Part shown: one piece after another, positions 1-12,900 of the stretch
How the letters are laid out: every line of letters starts with the position of its first letter
Position numbering within the stretch: position 1 is the stretch's first letter
Origin: Bolinopsis microptera
Taxonomy: Eukaryota > Ctenophora > Tentaculata > Lobata > Bolinopsidae
Reading direction: 5' to 3'
NCBI RefSeq assembly: GCF_026151205.1
Contig: NC_087076.1
Location: 15,956,419-16,020,418 of the forward strand
DNA length: 64,000 bases
Position numbers and translations under genes: made by a program
Notes under the pieces: model-generated
The model's database searches: none
What the model was told of the DNA's origin: nothing
What the model saw: the letters and a program-made list of their open reading frames with translations, nothing else

Positions 1-183
1 TGCAATTGCAAAGTTAATAAAGTAATATTTCATAGCACGCAAGAAAAAATTGTGATACCATCTATTTTCAAGTCTTTCATTGATGGCTGCTACTCTAATA
101 ATGATAGCATCAGAATAACGTCCTAATCAAAGAATAAGCGCTTCAACTAACTTTCGAGAGAAGATCTTTTAGCTTACAATATT

Positions 184-1486
184 TTAAATTTCTGCAATAT
201 TTGAGATCATGATGGATGCCAACAATACCACAAAATATACACCCCTATACACACAGGTGTTTTGAGCAGCGCCGTTCTTGTTGAAGCCATGCCCCTTCGT
301 ACTACTGACTGCCATCAACAACTCCCCGTCTCTAGCCATCTGGCTCATCCGTAACGCGTTCTCCAGAGTAGTCTTAGCTTCCAGTATGTACGGGGAAGGT
401 TCTCTCTGGTATGGCAGCTGTGGGTTCATCATCTGGCCAGGCTCTGTAAATGGCCTCACAAACCCTGAATCGTAGCTAACACCTGCTCGTGAACCAGTCC
501 AGCAGCTGGTGGTCGAGTCTTTGGAGAGAGAGCAGGGAAGCTCATCAGGGCTGGAGAGTATCCCGGAGAGACCCTTGTTAACTGAGTACATTCTAGGGTG
601 CTTGTTCAGATAGTTCCCACTGTCTTTGTAGCCTCCGGAGAACGGGTTCCTCCGCACGCAATCAATAGTGTCTGTTGTCATGACTTGTTTTATGAAGAAG
701 ATTATCTTAGAGAGATCTCCATACCTAGATATCATCATAAACTTAAGCTCCAAATGCTGCCTGTCCATAACCTTTAGCAGCTCTTCATAAAGAGCAATGA
801 TACTGGTGACATCAGCAAAACAGCCCCTAACAGTGTTCATACAAGTACTGTGACAGGTCCTAGCAGCGGCTGTTTCATCGTTACAAACCGGGCACATTAC
901 ATTCCCCAGCTCCCGATCTACTGGGATCCCATTCTGTATCACCTTCTCGTAGCACTGGTTTGTTATGTTGTGGAACCTCACCGCTTGCAGAGACTCGTAT
1001 ATAGCATCCAGGTTGGATTGGAGTGCGTAGAAATTGTTTGTTATGTTTTTGACGTGGGGAAGTGATCTATCTGCGATTTTCTGAATTTGTTCATCGTCCA
1101 GACAGTTCCCAGGGTCGTCCACGACCAGTCTGATTATTCCATACAGTACATCAGTGTAGGAAATCTCAGTCATCTTCTTGTCAGAGTACATAAACTCACT
1201 CACCTTTGGTATAAAGAAGAGCGGCATCATGGTGTGATTCTCGAACATCACCAGATACTGGTCTAGGTTAGAGTAAACCAGGTCAGGGAATCCCCAGGCA
1301 TTTTTAATCATGGCCTGTTCAGGTGGCAGAGGAGCAGCAGGAAACCTCGCCCGGACAGAGGGAGGGCCAGAACACGTGGTGCTGAACAGAGTAGGAGGCA
1401 AAGGGGTAGGCTTGCTGGGCTCGGTAGCAGGTGTTAGCAGAGTGGAGAGGAGGAGAGATGTAGAGAAGGAAAAGGAGGAGGATCAT
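184..1486 (-). CDS. Glypican-like GPI-anchored cell-surface protein, single exon with one apparent frameshift
   Basis: Glypicans are GPI-anchored core proteins at the cell surface that modulate Wnt, Hedgehog and BMP-type signals. Seen: the ATG at 1486 gives a signal peptide (MILLLFLLYISPLLHSA), then a Cys-rich stretch ending CCSSAT. The frame stops at 1321-1319 (TGA). One base later the reading resumes as TEQAMIKN and runs open to 184. The glypican hallmark follows: CPVC, then CHSTCMNTVRGC, matching the family's CxxC...CxxYCxNVxRGC signature. A later CWTG motif matches the family's C-terminal region, and the end is hydrophobic (VYFVVLLASIMI) as for a GPI signal. The joined length is about 433 residues, shorter than the usual 550 or so. 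No clustered Ser-Gly heparan-sulfate sites are obvious. The start at 1401 in the main frame is probably not used because it lacks a signal peptide. Family assignment is by motif, not by search. Confidence 0.8.
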
Positions 1487-4400
1487 TGTTAAATGTCCTG
1501 TAAGTGTAAACGGCTAAATTCTGGTGTTATCTACATTTCAACCAGTTCTCATCAACCCTAATCTGAAAATATGATTGTGAACGTTTATCAATTATTTTAA
1601 AGTTGTGATTGTGAACGTACCACTAGAAAAATCGGGACTATCAACTAGACAACAGATATCACAGAGCAGTCGTGAAGTAGCAAGTTCACAGGTCCAAGTG
1701 TAATTAACAGCACGTCCCCGGCACACTTCTCTAATTAGCACCGGTGACTGTGTGAACCGGGGCTGACCAGTGACCGACTCAGTTACTTTCTAACACTTCT
1801 CGACTGTCCTCCCGTGGTCCGGCATCGGTCGTGTGGAATCAATATTGACCATTGAATTTTAGTTTGAGTTGGAGTGATACAAAAATGGGTTTTTTCAAGG
1901 AAACTATGTTGCTGTGTTGCATTGATTTTAAAATAGCGCTGTGAACTTTCAAACAAAAATTAAAGACAATTAAACTTTAGAGAATGACGTGCAGTAGTAA
2001 TCAGTATACAATATAAAAGTTAAAGTCCCCGCGCTGTAGCCGATAGTTTGCTGTAATTACCGAATAAACTAATAAAGGAAAATAATCATCGAAAAGCAAA
2101 AGAAAACCAAATGAAGTGACGAAAATACATAAATTGTAAAATAATTACAGCCTTAATTCACTAGCTAATGTAAGTTTTTATGGATTCGTTTCTCTGGGAA
2201 AATCAATTTAGAGAAGTTAAATTAGCCTCATACGTGGACTACTCAATTAATAGCAATAGAAGTGTGAAACCTGGAATTAACGAAGAAGATTCACAGGAAG
2301 ACAGAAATAGGTGTTCCCACAACATCAGTAATATTTTAAACGTGTTTACAGCATAAAACTAAACAGTGTGAAAAGAGCTGTCGTCCTGGTGACAAACCTA
2401 ATGCTATGTGGTGCAGGTTTATATCCTGCGCACGGCTCCTCTGTCAATATGCTAATTAGATTACTGTTTGTGTTTGTATTTACAAACTGGGCCCTGCATT
2501 CTGGTGGGTTGAAGAGGACTGACTGCTTGTACGCTGTCAAGAAAGATACAAAAGTTATAGTTGGACAGACAACTTGATATGGAACGGTAAATTTTAACGA
2601 TTTTCAAATGTATTGACCTACTAATTTATGAATCAGCTACATTGTTGAATATCTCGCCTATGTAGCTTGAGAAACAGCGTACTCTACCTTTGTTGACAGC
2701 TAATGTGGGAAAACTCCACCTAAATACGTTCAATGTTACATCCCATCTATTTGTAACATAAGAGTAAGAAAAATGGCTACTTAAACACAGAAGTAAAATG
2801 TACCGAGCGGAATTGCAGCCCTTCTTGAAGTTGAAAAGCCAATAGATTCTCGATCTCATCAACTCATCAAGAATTTACATTTAGAAGAGGAATGAATTGT
2901 AATTGTTTCTATCTTTCTGTTCTGTGAATCTGTGGTAATGAGAAATGGATACAATCAGCATAATCACATTAGCATCGTAATGGTTTCCATTGTATAGATC
3001 AGCATATCATAATGATAATGAAGTGATGATTATGATTTTGACTCACACAAATGTGGGGATGGCAGAGGAAATGTGAATGCGATATTGAATGGAGAGTCAG
3101 TGTCTCAGAGAAGATATGCAGGTCTGGAGGGTTAGGACTGCCAGAGAACATGTGTAAATCTGTTTTCTCTTCAGGCAACAGTACTGTCCAAAAAGCCAGA
3201 CCAGCGGAATTCCGCGCGAATCTCTCGAAGTGGAATGTGGTTGGGACTTGGGGCTTCCAGTTAGAGTTAGGGTTATGGTATTGGTTATGGTTGTGCTCAG
3301 GGTTAGGGTTCACTGTACTCGGAACTCCGCTGGTCGGGCTTATTGGATACTGCCTAGACAACTTTATTGCGGTTTGATTCTAGATTTAAAAAGATGATAT
3401 ATTCAAAACTTGTTTAAATTCTACTCTCTCCAAAAATTAAATAGGATCATCATCCCCGGAGAGCTTTACAAACTGATCTTGTGGAGGAAATTTATTACCA
3501 GAGAATGTTCTACAAATCCCTTTTTGTGATACAGGTAAGTGGCAGTTGAATTGTAGCAGCAGAAGTAGTGGCGTAGCTTTACAATTAGTCGCATCCAAGC
3601 TGCAGTTGTAGTATTCACATACTGTGCTACTAAGCAGTAAGCTATGCCATCATGACCGTTAACACTCTCATTTTAAAGGAGGTGCTTGCATGTGTTTCAA
3701 CTTCAGTAAAAAGGACATTAAGAGCTGCACATGATACAACCTTAAATGGCCCAAGAGTGAAGAGGTTGCTCATCACATACATTTTTGAGATAGTCTCTGA
3801 CAACAGAAAAAAAATCCTATTCATCAGGAACACAAACAATTGATTAATTTTTAGGTTTTTGCTTTTCTGGGATCATTTATGTTCGTTGTCTGATCAGCTT
3901 CAGCAGATTTTATTACAGCTAATCTTCTATTGATGCTATTAATCAGGTGGATGATATGGATGATGGATGACCTCAGTTCGTAGATCGATCAAGAGACTGA
4001 TTAATGTTCGGCAGCTGCCAGAGATCGTGACGTTTTTCAACAAGCTGCTTGAGATGTTCATCATTGCTGTGATGTTTCATACGAGCCTTGTAAACCTTTA
4101 CAGCATCTCGGCGACATAAGATTTTGAAGATCTGTGATAGGGTGAATCACTAGGGCCGGATATGTTTATGTAGCACCTCCTTGTTACTTTATGATATGTT
4201 CATAAGATTAAGAAAACTATTTATATTTAAAAATGTGGTATTTTGTTTGTTAATAGGAAACCAAATATAAAAACAAACGTTAATTTCACGACTTTGATCA
4301 GTTAAGTGAAAATTATGTAAAATATGGATATATCTGAGTTTTATCACGTCCGCCAACAACATCATGATTTTAAAAAGTTATTAAAATTACGTCTGTGGAT

Positions 4401-6937
4401 GTTTTTATTTTTTATGGCAGACGTCACAGACTGGTCGTCATATAGATAGGGTTTTCTCATTGAACAGCTTGACTTGCATGAATATGTAAATGTTTTATTT
4501 CACGTGTTATGGATGATGATTTACCTCATAAAGTTAAAAAATTATGATTAAATTAACTTGGTTCGTTTTCATGTGGTGACATCCTTTGATTTTAAACATT
4601 ATCATTTCCCGCTGTTTTTATTTTGTTATGCTTAAATTGACGATTACCCAGTCAAATGGTTCAGCCGAGCCTAAAAATGATTACAATTACATCGTAATTA
4701 GTTTTAATAATCATAATTTATGCACCTCTCCACATGTATCAATATCTTTTACGATCTCCCACCGTATGATGTGCGTTTTCAATACAGGTGTGTGACCTCC
4801 CTCTGAAAACAAGCACATCATTGCTTCATCTCAAGCTAGAACACAATGCGACAATACGCTCTACTAACTCAACTCTCTTTTGACGAGCTAGCCAAACTAC
4901 TAACGTAAGCGATCGAGGCTGCTTGCTTGTTTGGACGGTGAATATATCGCGTTTTATACTATTGATAGTTGAAGTTATAGCTATTTTTCTCAGGAGCAGC
5001 ATCAGTATCGTTACTTGACATTGTTATTGTGCAACTGCTTGTCGTGCGGGTGTTGGTGTGCATTTCATTGTTAACAACTACTGAGATGGTAACTCGCTTG
5101 CCGCACACTCTCCGTACGTGCAGGTTCGTAAGCTCTGTCATCGTATTAGGGTCTGCCCACACTACGCCTCTATTAGACCCTAATACTATTAGTACACCTA
5201 TATTCTCAATCGTTTTATCTTATCTTGTCCTATTTGCCCTCACTCGAGTCGATCATATGACCATGTCACAGTTCACTGATTACGCTGAGAACTTGATACG
5301 TGTACTCAGTGCAGTCTATTAGATCTCAACATGTAGACAAGTAGCCGTGAATAGGACGTGAAGTGGAAACGATAAAAAATCAATTTGATTGGAATTTTAT
5401 AGAGTACATAACGTGAATTGCATCGCACGGAAGAAAGAGCAGGTGCATTAAGCTAACAGTGATATTATAGTTCAGTGCGTGTTATAGGGGTGAGAATTTT
5501 TAGGAACGTGAAGAGGACTGCATAGACAGTGATGGTGGCCGCTGATATGTTACCGTGGACCTATCACACACTCAGCACCGCATTACATTTAAGCTTTGTT
5601 GTCATGGCCGTACTTTAACATAACGACGCTTAACTGATATCACGTGACTCGACGCCGTGACTCGCGTTAGGCTTGAGAAAAAAGCGCGCTCCAGGAATGT
5701 ATACATTTAGCGAGCGTGAAGTTGTTTATTGTATAAAATGGTATCTTAGATAGATAAGCGATTTCGTAGATCCCACTCACTACTATACCGCTAGTCCTAA
5801 TTTTTCATTTCTGCTTGTTTGCGCCCGTTTTTGTCCATGTTTTACTTCATACAAGCTGTCTCGGTTCTCTGGACAAGGTGAAGCGCGATGCCATCTGAAG
5901 CATTACTGGTAACTGATGAGTGATGTCAGGGACTATGATAGCTATCTAGGTCAAATTAATATGCAATCGTAAGAAGTCGAAGTTTAAAACCAAAATAGAA
6001 ACGCTTTATTGAACAAGGCAGACACTCTTTTTTAGAGCTCAGCGCATGCACACATCTTCTAATTTCATAAAAGCATTACTACACTTGCAGACAGGGACTA
6101 GAAGAGCCTAAAAGCACGTCCAGTTCTACAGTTAGGTAGTACTACAGTGAAGTCACTATTTTTTTCAATAATTCCTAATGCACTTCTCATATCGATCGCA
6201 TTCTTGGATTAATATTTGTATAGCGGCATGATGATAAACGTTTAAAATACTTTCAACACCGCTGCATAACAAATAATTTAAGTACAATTGTAATGATCCT
6301 CTTACTTCATATTGCTTTATTGCTCATATACCCTGTATCTTAGTACGTTCTGAAATACACTGAACCGTTTATAGAGCTCGGTACACCCGAGACCTTCACC
6401 AGAGAGATGTATCTTGCTTAAAAACTTTGCTTAAAAACTTTGAACCAATCACAGCATGATCTATGGGTTATAGATTCAGCGGTATGAAGTGCACGAGGTT
6501 GCCAAACCCTGGTTAACCGCCAATGTTGTTAGCTCCGATAATATTTATAGTGTCGCACTTTTGCTTTCCGGATTTTGCTTGATATTCTACATGCTTGCTG
6601 CTTGATGATAGCTGATTAGGTTTGACATTAAACTTATAACGATCGCGCCAGTATAAGGATTGAAGCTTGTTATTTTCAACGGCGTTTTTTTGCTGCTTGT
6701 CATTAAATTGAAAGTTAGAAACATTTGCTGCTTTCTACAACCTTTGGACAGATCTTTACTTTTTAGTCCCAGCTTTACCTATATTGCACTCTTGCTGTTT
6801 CTCCATCGTTAGTTACTTTATATTAAACTATAATTATATTATTAACATTTAATATATTATCACTTTATTAACACTTTCCTACTTAATGTGTTAGGTGTTG
6901 ACCTAATATCAAACAACGTGTTTGCATCATTAAACGT
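1487..6937. other. Noncoding region between the glypican-like gene and the giant Ig gene
   Basis: I see no supportable coding gene here. The interval must contain the divergent promoters of the minus-strand glypican-like gene and the plus-strand giant gene, but no TATA box or start site can be fixed. It holds an imperfect hairpin with TTAGGG-like bases in its loop (3192-3341), a CACGTG site near 5641-5646, and a short direct repeat (cttaaaaactttg) near 6417-6443. Small ORFs such as 5029-5322 have no recognisable domain and conflicting frames. Confidence 0.6.
3192..3341. repeat. Imperfect hairpin of about 150 bases with TTAGGG-like loop
   Basis: Bases 3192-3214 (aaagccagaccagcggaatt...) are nearly the reverse complement of 3319-3341, with two or three mismatches. 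The roughly 100-base loop has several GTTAGGGTT-like words (3258-3310). It could be a small inverted-repeat element. No target duplication was recognised. Confidence 0.45.
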
Positions 6938-6980
6938 ATGAGAGTATTACAGTGGTTTTCTGTGGTACTTTTACTAAATG
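6938..6980 (+). CDS. Exon 1: signal peptide of the giant Ig gene
   Basis: The ATG at 6938 starts MRVLQWFSVVLLLNG, a hydrophobic secretion signal. It is followed by a consensus donor (g|gtaaga) leaving phase 1, which fits the next exon. The 5' UTR start is not identifiable. Confidence 0.75.
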
Positions 6981-9900
6981 GTAAGATCCATTTTAATTTT
7001 AATCATGTTCCATTTTCCAATTTATGAATGAAAATTGAAAACATTATTAACGCTTGACAGAGCAGCCTAGTTCATATATATACATCATTTAAATATGATT
7101 AAACCAGTATAAAAACTTAGTGAAACGTACCAACACCCACAAAAGATAGACAATCTAAGGCCTAAGCTAATAATGTGCTCACCCAGGAGTCACCAGTGAC
7201 TTTAGTCTGGACGGAGGGGACCCGTCGAGTGAAAACGAGGCTGTGATCTGTGGAGAAGGACAGGTCGCATCGTCTGATGGGACTACGTGTGGTATGTGCA
7301 TCAATTCACCTGTAGATCTATAGTAGTTGATACGTTTAACCTTTGAAAAAATTAACTGCAGAATACTTAATACATTTTTATCGTGACCATTCAAGGTATT
7401 TGATTTAAAATTTCATCTTTGAGCGGCACTTATTTGCTATTGCAAAACAATTAACTATAAAAAACATTAAATAAATAAGAGATTCTAATCTTGAACCTCC
7501 TTTACAGTGGCATGCGCCACGGGTACGTACGCATTAGAGGACAGTTGTGTGGATTGTGCTCGAGGCACATATTCAGACAGAGAGGGTGCTACTGAATGCA
7601 CCCCTTGTGGCACAGGACTCAGCACTATTAACACTGCTTCCACCTCTGCCTCACTTTGCATCGGTTTGTAGGATTCAAAATTTAGGACTGTTTGGCCATG
7701 ATATGTATGGTAATCTGGTCAATTTTAGTAATTTTACAAAACTTTAAAAAGCCTTCCTTCACACCAAAAATCAGGATTTCGGTTTTGCATAATTTTCATC
7801 TGATGAAGCATTAATAACAGTTATGATTTTGCAGTGATATGCACGGTGCCGACAGTGTTTGCCGGTACACCCAGCCCGCAATCCGGTACGTTTGTAGCGC
7901 AGAACGGGGCAGTGGTTGTTAACTGTAACACAGGTTACTCTTCCAACAACCAGAACATTGTCAGCTACGAGTGTGAGAAGATCGTCTCATGTTCAAGTTA
8001 GTTTACTTTCAATTATTTGAGATGAATGGGGTTGTTTTGATATTTCTTTAGCTTGCATGTTCTTTTTATACTTGTGTAGAATATATTATTCATAATAAAC
8101 TTAAAGATTCACTCTGCTTTCAATCTTTTAGTATGATATTTTTAAAAAATTTCAGAGGTGGAGGCGACAACTCAGTACACTCAAATAGTGAAGGGATACG
8201 ACGCAACGATCACATGTGAAGTTTCTTCAGGTTAGTGTTTTCCCTTGTTCATTATTAGGCATTTAATTGAATGTTTTCTAAAAAGACCTGAAAAATAAAT
8301 CCAAGGTGGAGACTGGAGATGTACGCTAGGCCTAAAGTTTCCCTTTTATCTACTATCAGGCTGCTGGTCAAACAGCTATCGTATAAATAAGTGCTAAAGG
8401 TGAAAGTGAAAGTGAAAGTGCCAAAGGTGAAAATAAAAACTGACCACACGATATCTCCCTCAGAGTACACACCAAGTAACTGTGTCTGGAACAAAGACGG
8501 CAATGTAGTGGTGTCTGGTGGTACATTCACCAGCAGCAACAACGTCCACACATGCACCTACAGTCTTGCGTGAGTCAATTTAAGCTTTCTTTAACCTTTT
8601 AAAGCCCGTTTTTAGCTATTTTTAAGGCCGTAAAGAAGTTAAACCATTGCAACATTGGCTGTTTACCTCCTGTCCCCCTTTACAGGAGTTTCAGTACATC
8701 TAACGAAGGAGTGTACACGTGCAGCGCGTCCATCAACAGTGTAACTACCCCCTCCACATCCATCTCTCTCTTTCTACTAGAATCTGTGTTCAACACCAGT
8801 CCTGTGTATGTGATAGGAGGAAGTCAGATCATACTGACGTGTGGAGCTGACGCTCCTTCTCAACTCAACTACCTTCCTACTATTGCTTGGGCTGATGGTC
8901 AGTAACAGCTCCTGTTTTTCTTCCTAATATATTGTCAGCTCGTCCTCCTCTCGTTAAAAAAAATACTTTTCAAACTTTACAGAGTACAGCAATTATAACG
9001 TATAAAATAAACTCAAATAAATTATTGCTCCCGTCTGTAAAATCTGACGGGAGACCGAACACCGGAACACGGTATTGCACAGATATTTACAACAGATATT
9101 TTCATACTAGTTATGATAACCTTTACCCAACCTCTAACCTCTAACCAAACCCCCCTCTCAGACGAAGGAAACACTGGATACAGCGAGTTTGTAACTTACA
9201 GTACTTCTAACAACATCCGGTACAGTTACCTGACCCTGACCCCCACTGCTCTGGTGGACTCCTACATTTGTACAGTATCCTACAGCGACTTTTCTGATAA
9301 CCTTCTAGTCAGCTCCGTTTCTGTGTCCACTATCAGTGAGTCATCTTCATTAACTGTACTTTTCTGTTAGTGTACCTATCTTCGCTCCTTTGCCAACTAC
9401 CATCAAATGAGATTTAAAAACGTTTAACCTCAATATTTTCCAATTTTACTCCCTTAAAATAACGAGAGAACCCCACATCAGCGATGTACGATGCACCGGA
9501 ATCAAAAACAATCGTGACGGGGAGGTCAGTAACCCTGACCTGTGTAGCATCCTCAGCTCAACAGGCCACCATCACTTGGAGCACCACCCTGGACTCTGAT
9601 ATCTCTGGAGCCGCCGTTTCCTTCAACTCTGTTAGGTATTGATGGTTGAAAATCTTAATTTTATATTTCACCCTTCAACTACATGTCTCTTCCACAGTGT
9701 GACTGTGGAAGTACTGGGAGCGCTATCTCGTTCAAATGAAGAGTTAGGTCGTACTATTTAGATACTATTTAGATAAGTAGATATTCTTCTGCGAACCGTT
9801 TCGCTAGCATTTCAAAAACAATATAGTTTCTTGTACTGAATTTAATGTGGTGAATTCTATAAAAACTTTGTAAGCAGTTGTTCTGTGGCCCAGCCATGAA

Positions 9901-12900
9901 GTGGCCCCTGTGATATGCAGAGAGGAATAAAAACTTTCTTGAATGTTCTAGTATCACTTTTAAGAACCGCTGCATGTACATGCTTGCTCACAGAAATGTG
10001 CAGAAATAAGAAATTACACGAAGTCGAGAGTGGCCTGTTTCTTGTAAAGTTGAATTATTTTCACATATCAAAACACAAGAAAGACATGTGCAAAACACAG
10101 AATGTTCTGCGGAGGATTGAGGATTATTAACTATCTAATGTTTCAGTAAACACACAACCTCTACACTGACTATCGGATCTGTTAATTCTGATACACCTTA
10201 CACGTGCACTGCACTGTATAACGGGGTAAAGGTCACCGGAGTTGCTTCCATTACTGTCCAATGTGAGTACAATCTATGGAATACAACTGTAAAACATAGT
10301 TTAGAGAACAGGGCGGTAGAAATGGTTTACAGACCATTGACCAGAGATGCCAAAGTGCTTTAATTATATACTCTACTATCAACGAAACGAACGTCATATT
10401 TCCATCAATATATGAAGTAAGCTATATCAACTGAATCATTTTACGACTCCTCTAACCCTCTCTCTCTCCATCTCTAGCAATAGGAATAGACACCCCACCC
10501 ACTTCCCAAACTGTAAATGTGGGAGTCACAGTAACGATGTCCTGTACAGTACTTTCTCCCTCGATCAACCTAGTAACCCATATTCGCTGGTATAAGGGGG
10601 ATACTGATGTGGAGCTAACAGAGGGAGTCACCACTTTCCTTGGTAAGATAACTGAGATAATGTTTATCATATTTCAGCTTTATCCATCAGTTATGGAGTA
10701 TTTTTCATTACCTAGAGCATATTTTTTCATTAAAGCCCTGATTTAGATCAATAGAGCAACGTAAGACTTCCTATGAAACAGAAAGTATGACAATTAAATT
10801 TCTGAACATGTGATTCTAATGAAGTATTATTTTTTATCTTATCATATATATTCCCAGGCGACCCAACAGGCACTTCCAAGTTTATCCAAATGACAGTACA
10901 GACAAGCTCTGAAGGAGGGTTCTACTGCAAAGCAACTTACGCTGATAACACTGTTATCAGTAGCGCTAATGCTTACCTTCTTGTTTACGGTAAAGATCAA
11001 GCTATATCTATCTTTTCCCCCCTTAGATATGATAGATCAGATAAATATGGTAGATAGTAGGGTTTGCAGAATGCAGATACTGGTCTGTGTAGGAAATATT
11101 GCGATATCCTTAATTGCTACTCAATGGTGGCCCTTAGTCTCCTCTCCACAATCTACCACTAACCCCGATCACCTCAGGCATCAAAACAAGTCCGGGCACA
11201 GTGGTAGGAGTTTTGGACAATGAGGCCACTCTGACCTGTGTCATCAGTGGTCCGGTGCCAAGCACTGTTCAGTGGTATCACGAGTCTTCAGAGGTATCAG
11301 ACTCTTCCAAGCACACCAAGCGTGTGGAGATTGTCGAGGGTGAGACTCGGGGAACTTGGCCATCACCTCGCTCGAACTTGCTGATAAGGGGAATTACAAC
11401 TGTAAGGTGACTTATGATAGTGGTACTGTGGTGGACAGTGTTACTGGGAATCTTGAGATATACTGTGAGTCTTTTTTATTTTCCCTTGTGTTAGGTTGTG
11501 AACTTTGAGACATGATTGTGTGCCTTCATCAATTTTTCTTCCCTTACCCCTCTATAATTTAACCGTTTTAAATGAATCACGTACGGTCGAGCAGAACCCC
11601 GAGATGTGACAAGACTTGGGTGGGAACACCAGCGTTCCCAACCAAGTCGTGTCAAATGTTCTATCACCAAAAACCTCGACTTCATACTCTTAGCTTTAGA
11701 TTCGCTGATGGTTGTTGGACAAAGTTTTGTCGGTGGAACCACGACGCTCACCTGTAAGATCTACGCTGGGGAGCAGCCTAACTTGGTAAGTACTTTAATA
11801 GTTAGATGTACAGTTTACACTCATGATCAATCAATTCTATAAATTTTAGTGGAATCTGTCGACTGTCACCCACAAATACTCTGGCGCTATCTAGATATAA
11901 TAGATTACCAGTTCTTTATGCTCATAAATTCTTGTAATATCTGAATACTAATCAGTAATTTCTTCTCGTTAGTGTAACATTCCGAGGCTTTTATTTCTTA
12001 ACTATTTCCACTCCAGGTTAACTTCTTAAGAGAGAAAGACCTGGTGAACGTGGTGTCTACTGACACATTTGATCTGGAATCAGGTCTCACCACCAGCACT
12101 CTGGTGCTAGAGAATCTCCAGGAGTCGGACTTCACACTGTACTCGTGTGATGCTTTCTGGACAAATATACTTCACGCTGTATCAACTCAAATAACCCTCG
12201 CAGATATGGTACGGTCTTGATAAAACTTATTTCTTCATCAACCGACAAAAGCATACCACAATTTTAGAAAGAAAATTCTTTTCTAAGTTAGGAGATTTTA
12301 AATAATTTGTACCTTGTTTCAGCGTTCATCACTCTACCGGAGACGACAACCCAAGTTAACGCTAACACCGAAGTAAAAGTAACCTGCAGTATCAACTACT
12401 CTAACTCGCCGCCTACCATAGTTTGGTACAAGGGCGCTGATCTCGCAACTCAGAGTGCCACCCAGAGTAACGACGATGACAATCTAGTGTTAGTAGAAAT
12501 AATACGGTGTTGTCTTATTGTAATTTAAACAATCTGGCTCTTACCCTGACAAGTGCTTATTTGTTTTATCCTCATGGTGGATTGTTTACAAGTCACATTG
12601 GACATTACTGCTGGTTACAAACAATCTTTGTACTTGACAGTCATCTAATTTGTTAACATCCATCTAATTTGTTAACATCCATCTAATTTGTTAACATCCA
12701 TCTAATTAGTGAACATCGATCTAATAAGTTAACATTCATCTAATTAGTTAACATTCATCTAATTAGATAACATTTATCTAATTAGTTAACATCCATCTAA
12801 TTAGTTAACATCCTTTTAATTAGTTAACATCGATATAATTAGTTGAAATCCATCTAATTAGATAACATTCATCTAATTAGTTAACATTCATTTAATTAGT

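Noticed and set aside
184..1401. Starting the glypican-like protein at the ATG at 1401
   Set aside because: That start has no signal peptide, while the ATG at 1486 gives a clear one and meets the same protein after a one-base shift.
2368..2577. Small plus-strand ORF (69 residues) with hydrophobic stretches
   Set aside because: It overlaps an opposite-strand ORF of similar length and shows no domain, so it looks like chance.
5029..5322. Plus-strand ORF of 97 residues as a membrane protein
   Set aside because: Hydrophobic residues are scattered, there is no recognisable family, and an opposite-strand ORF overlaps it.
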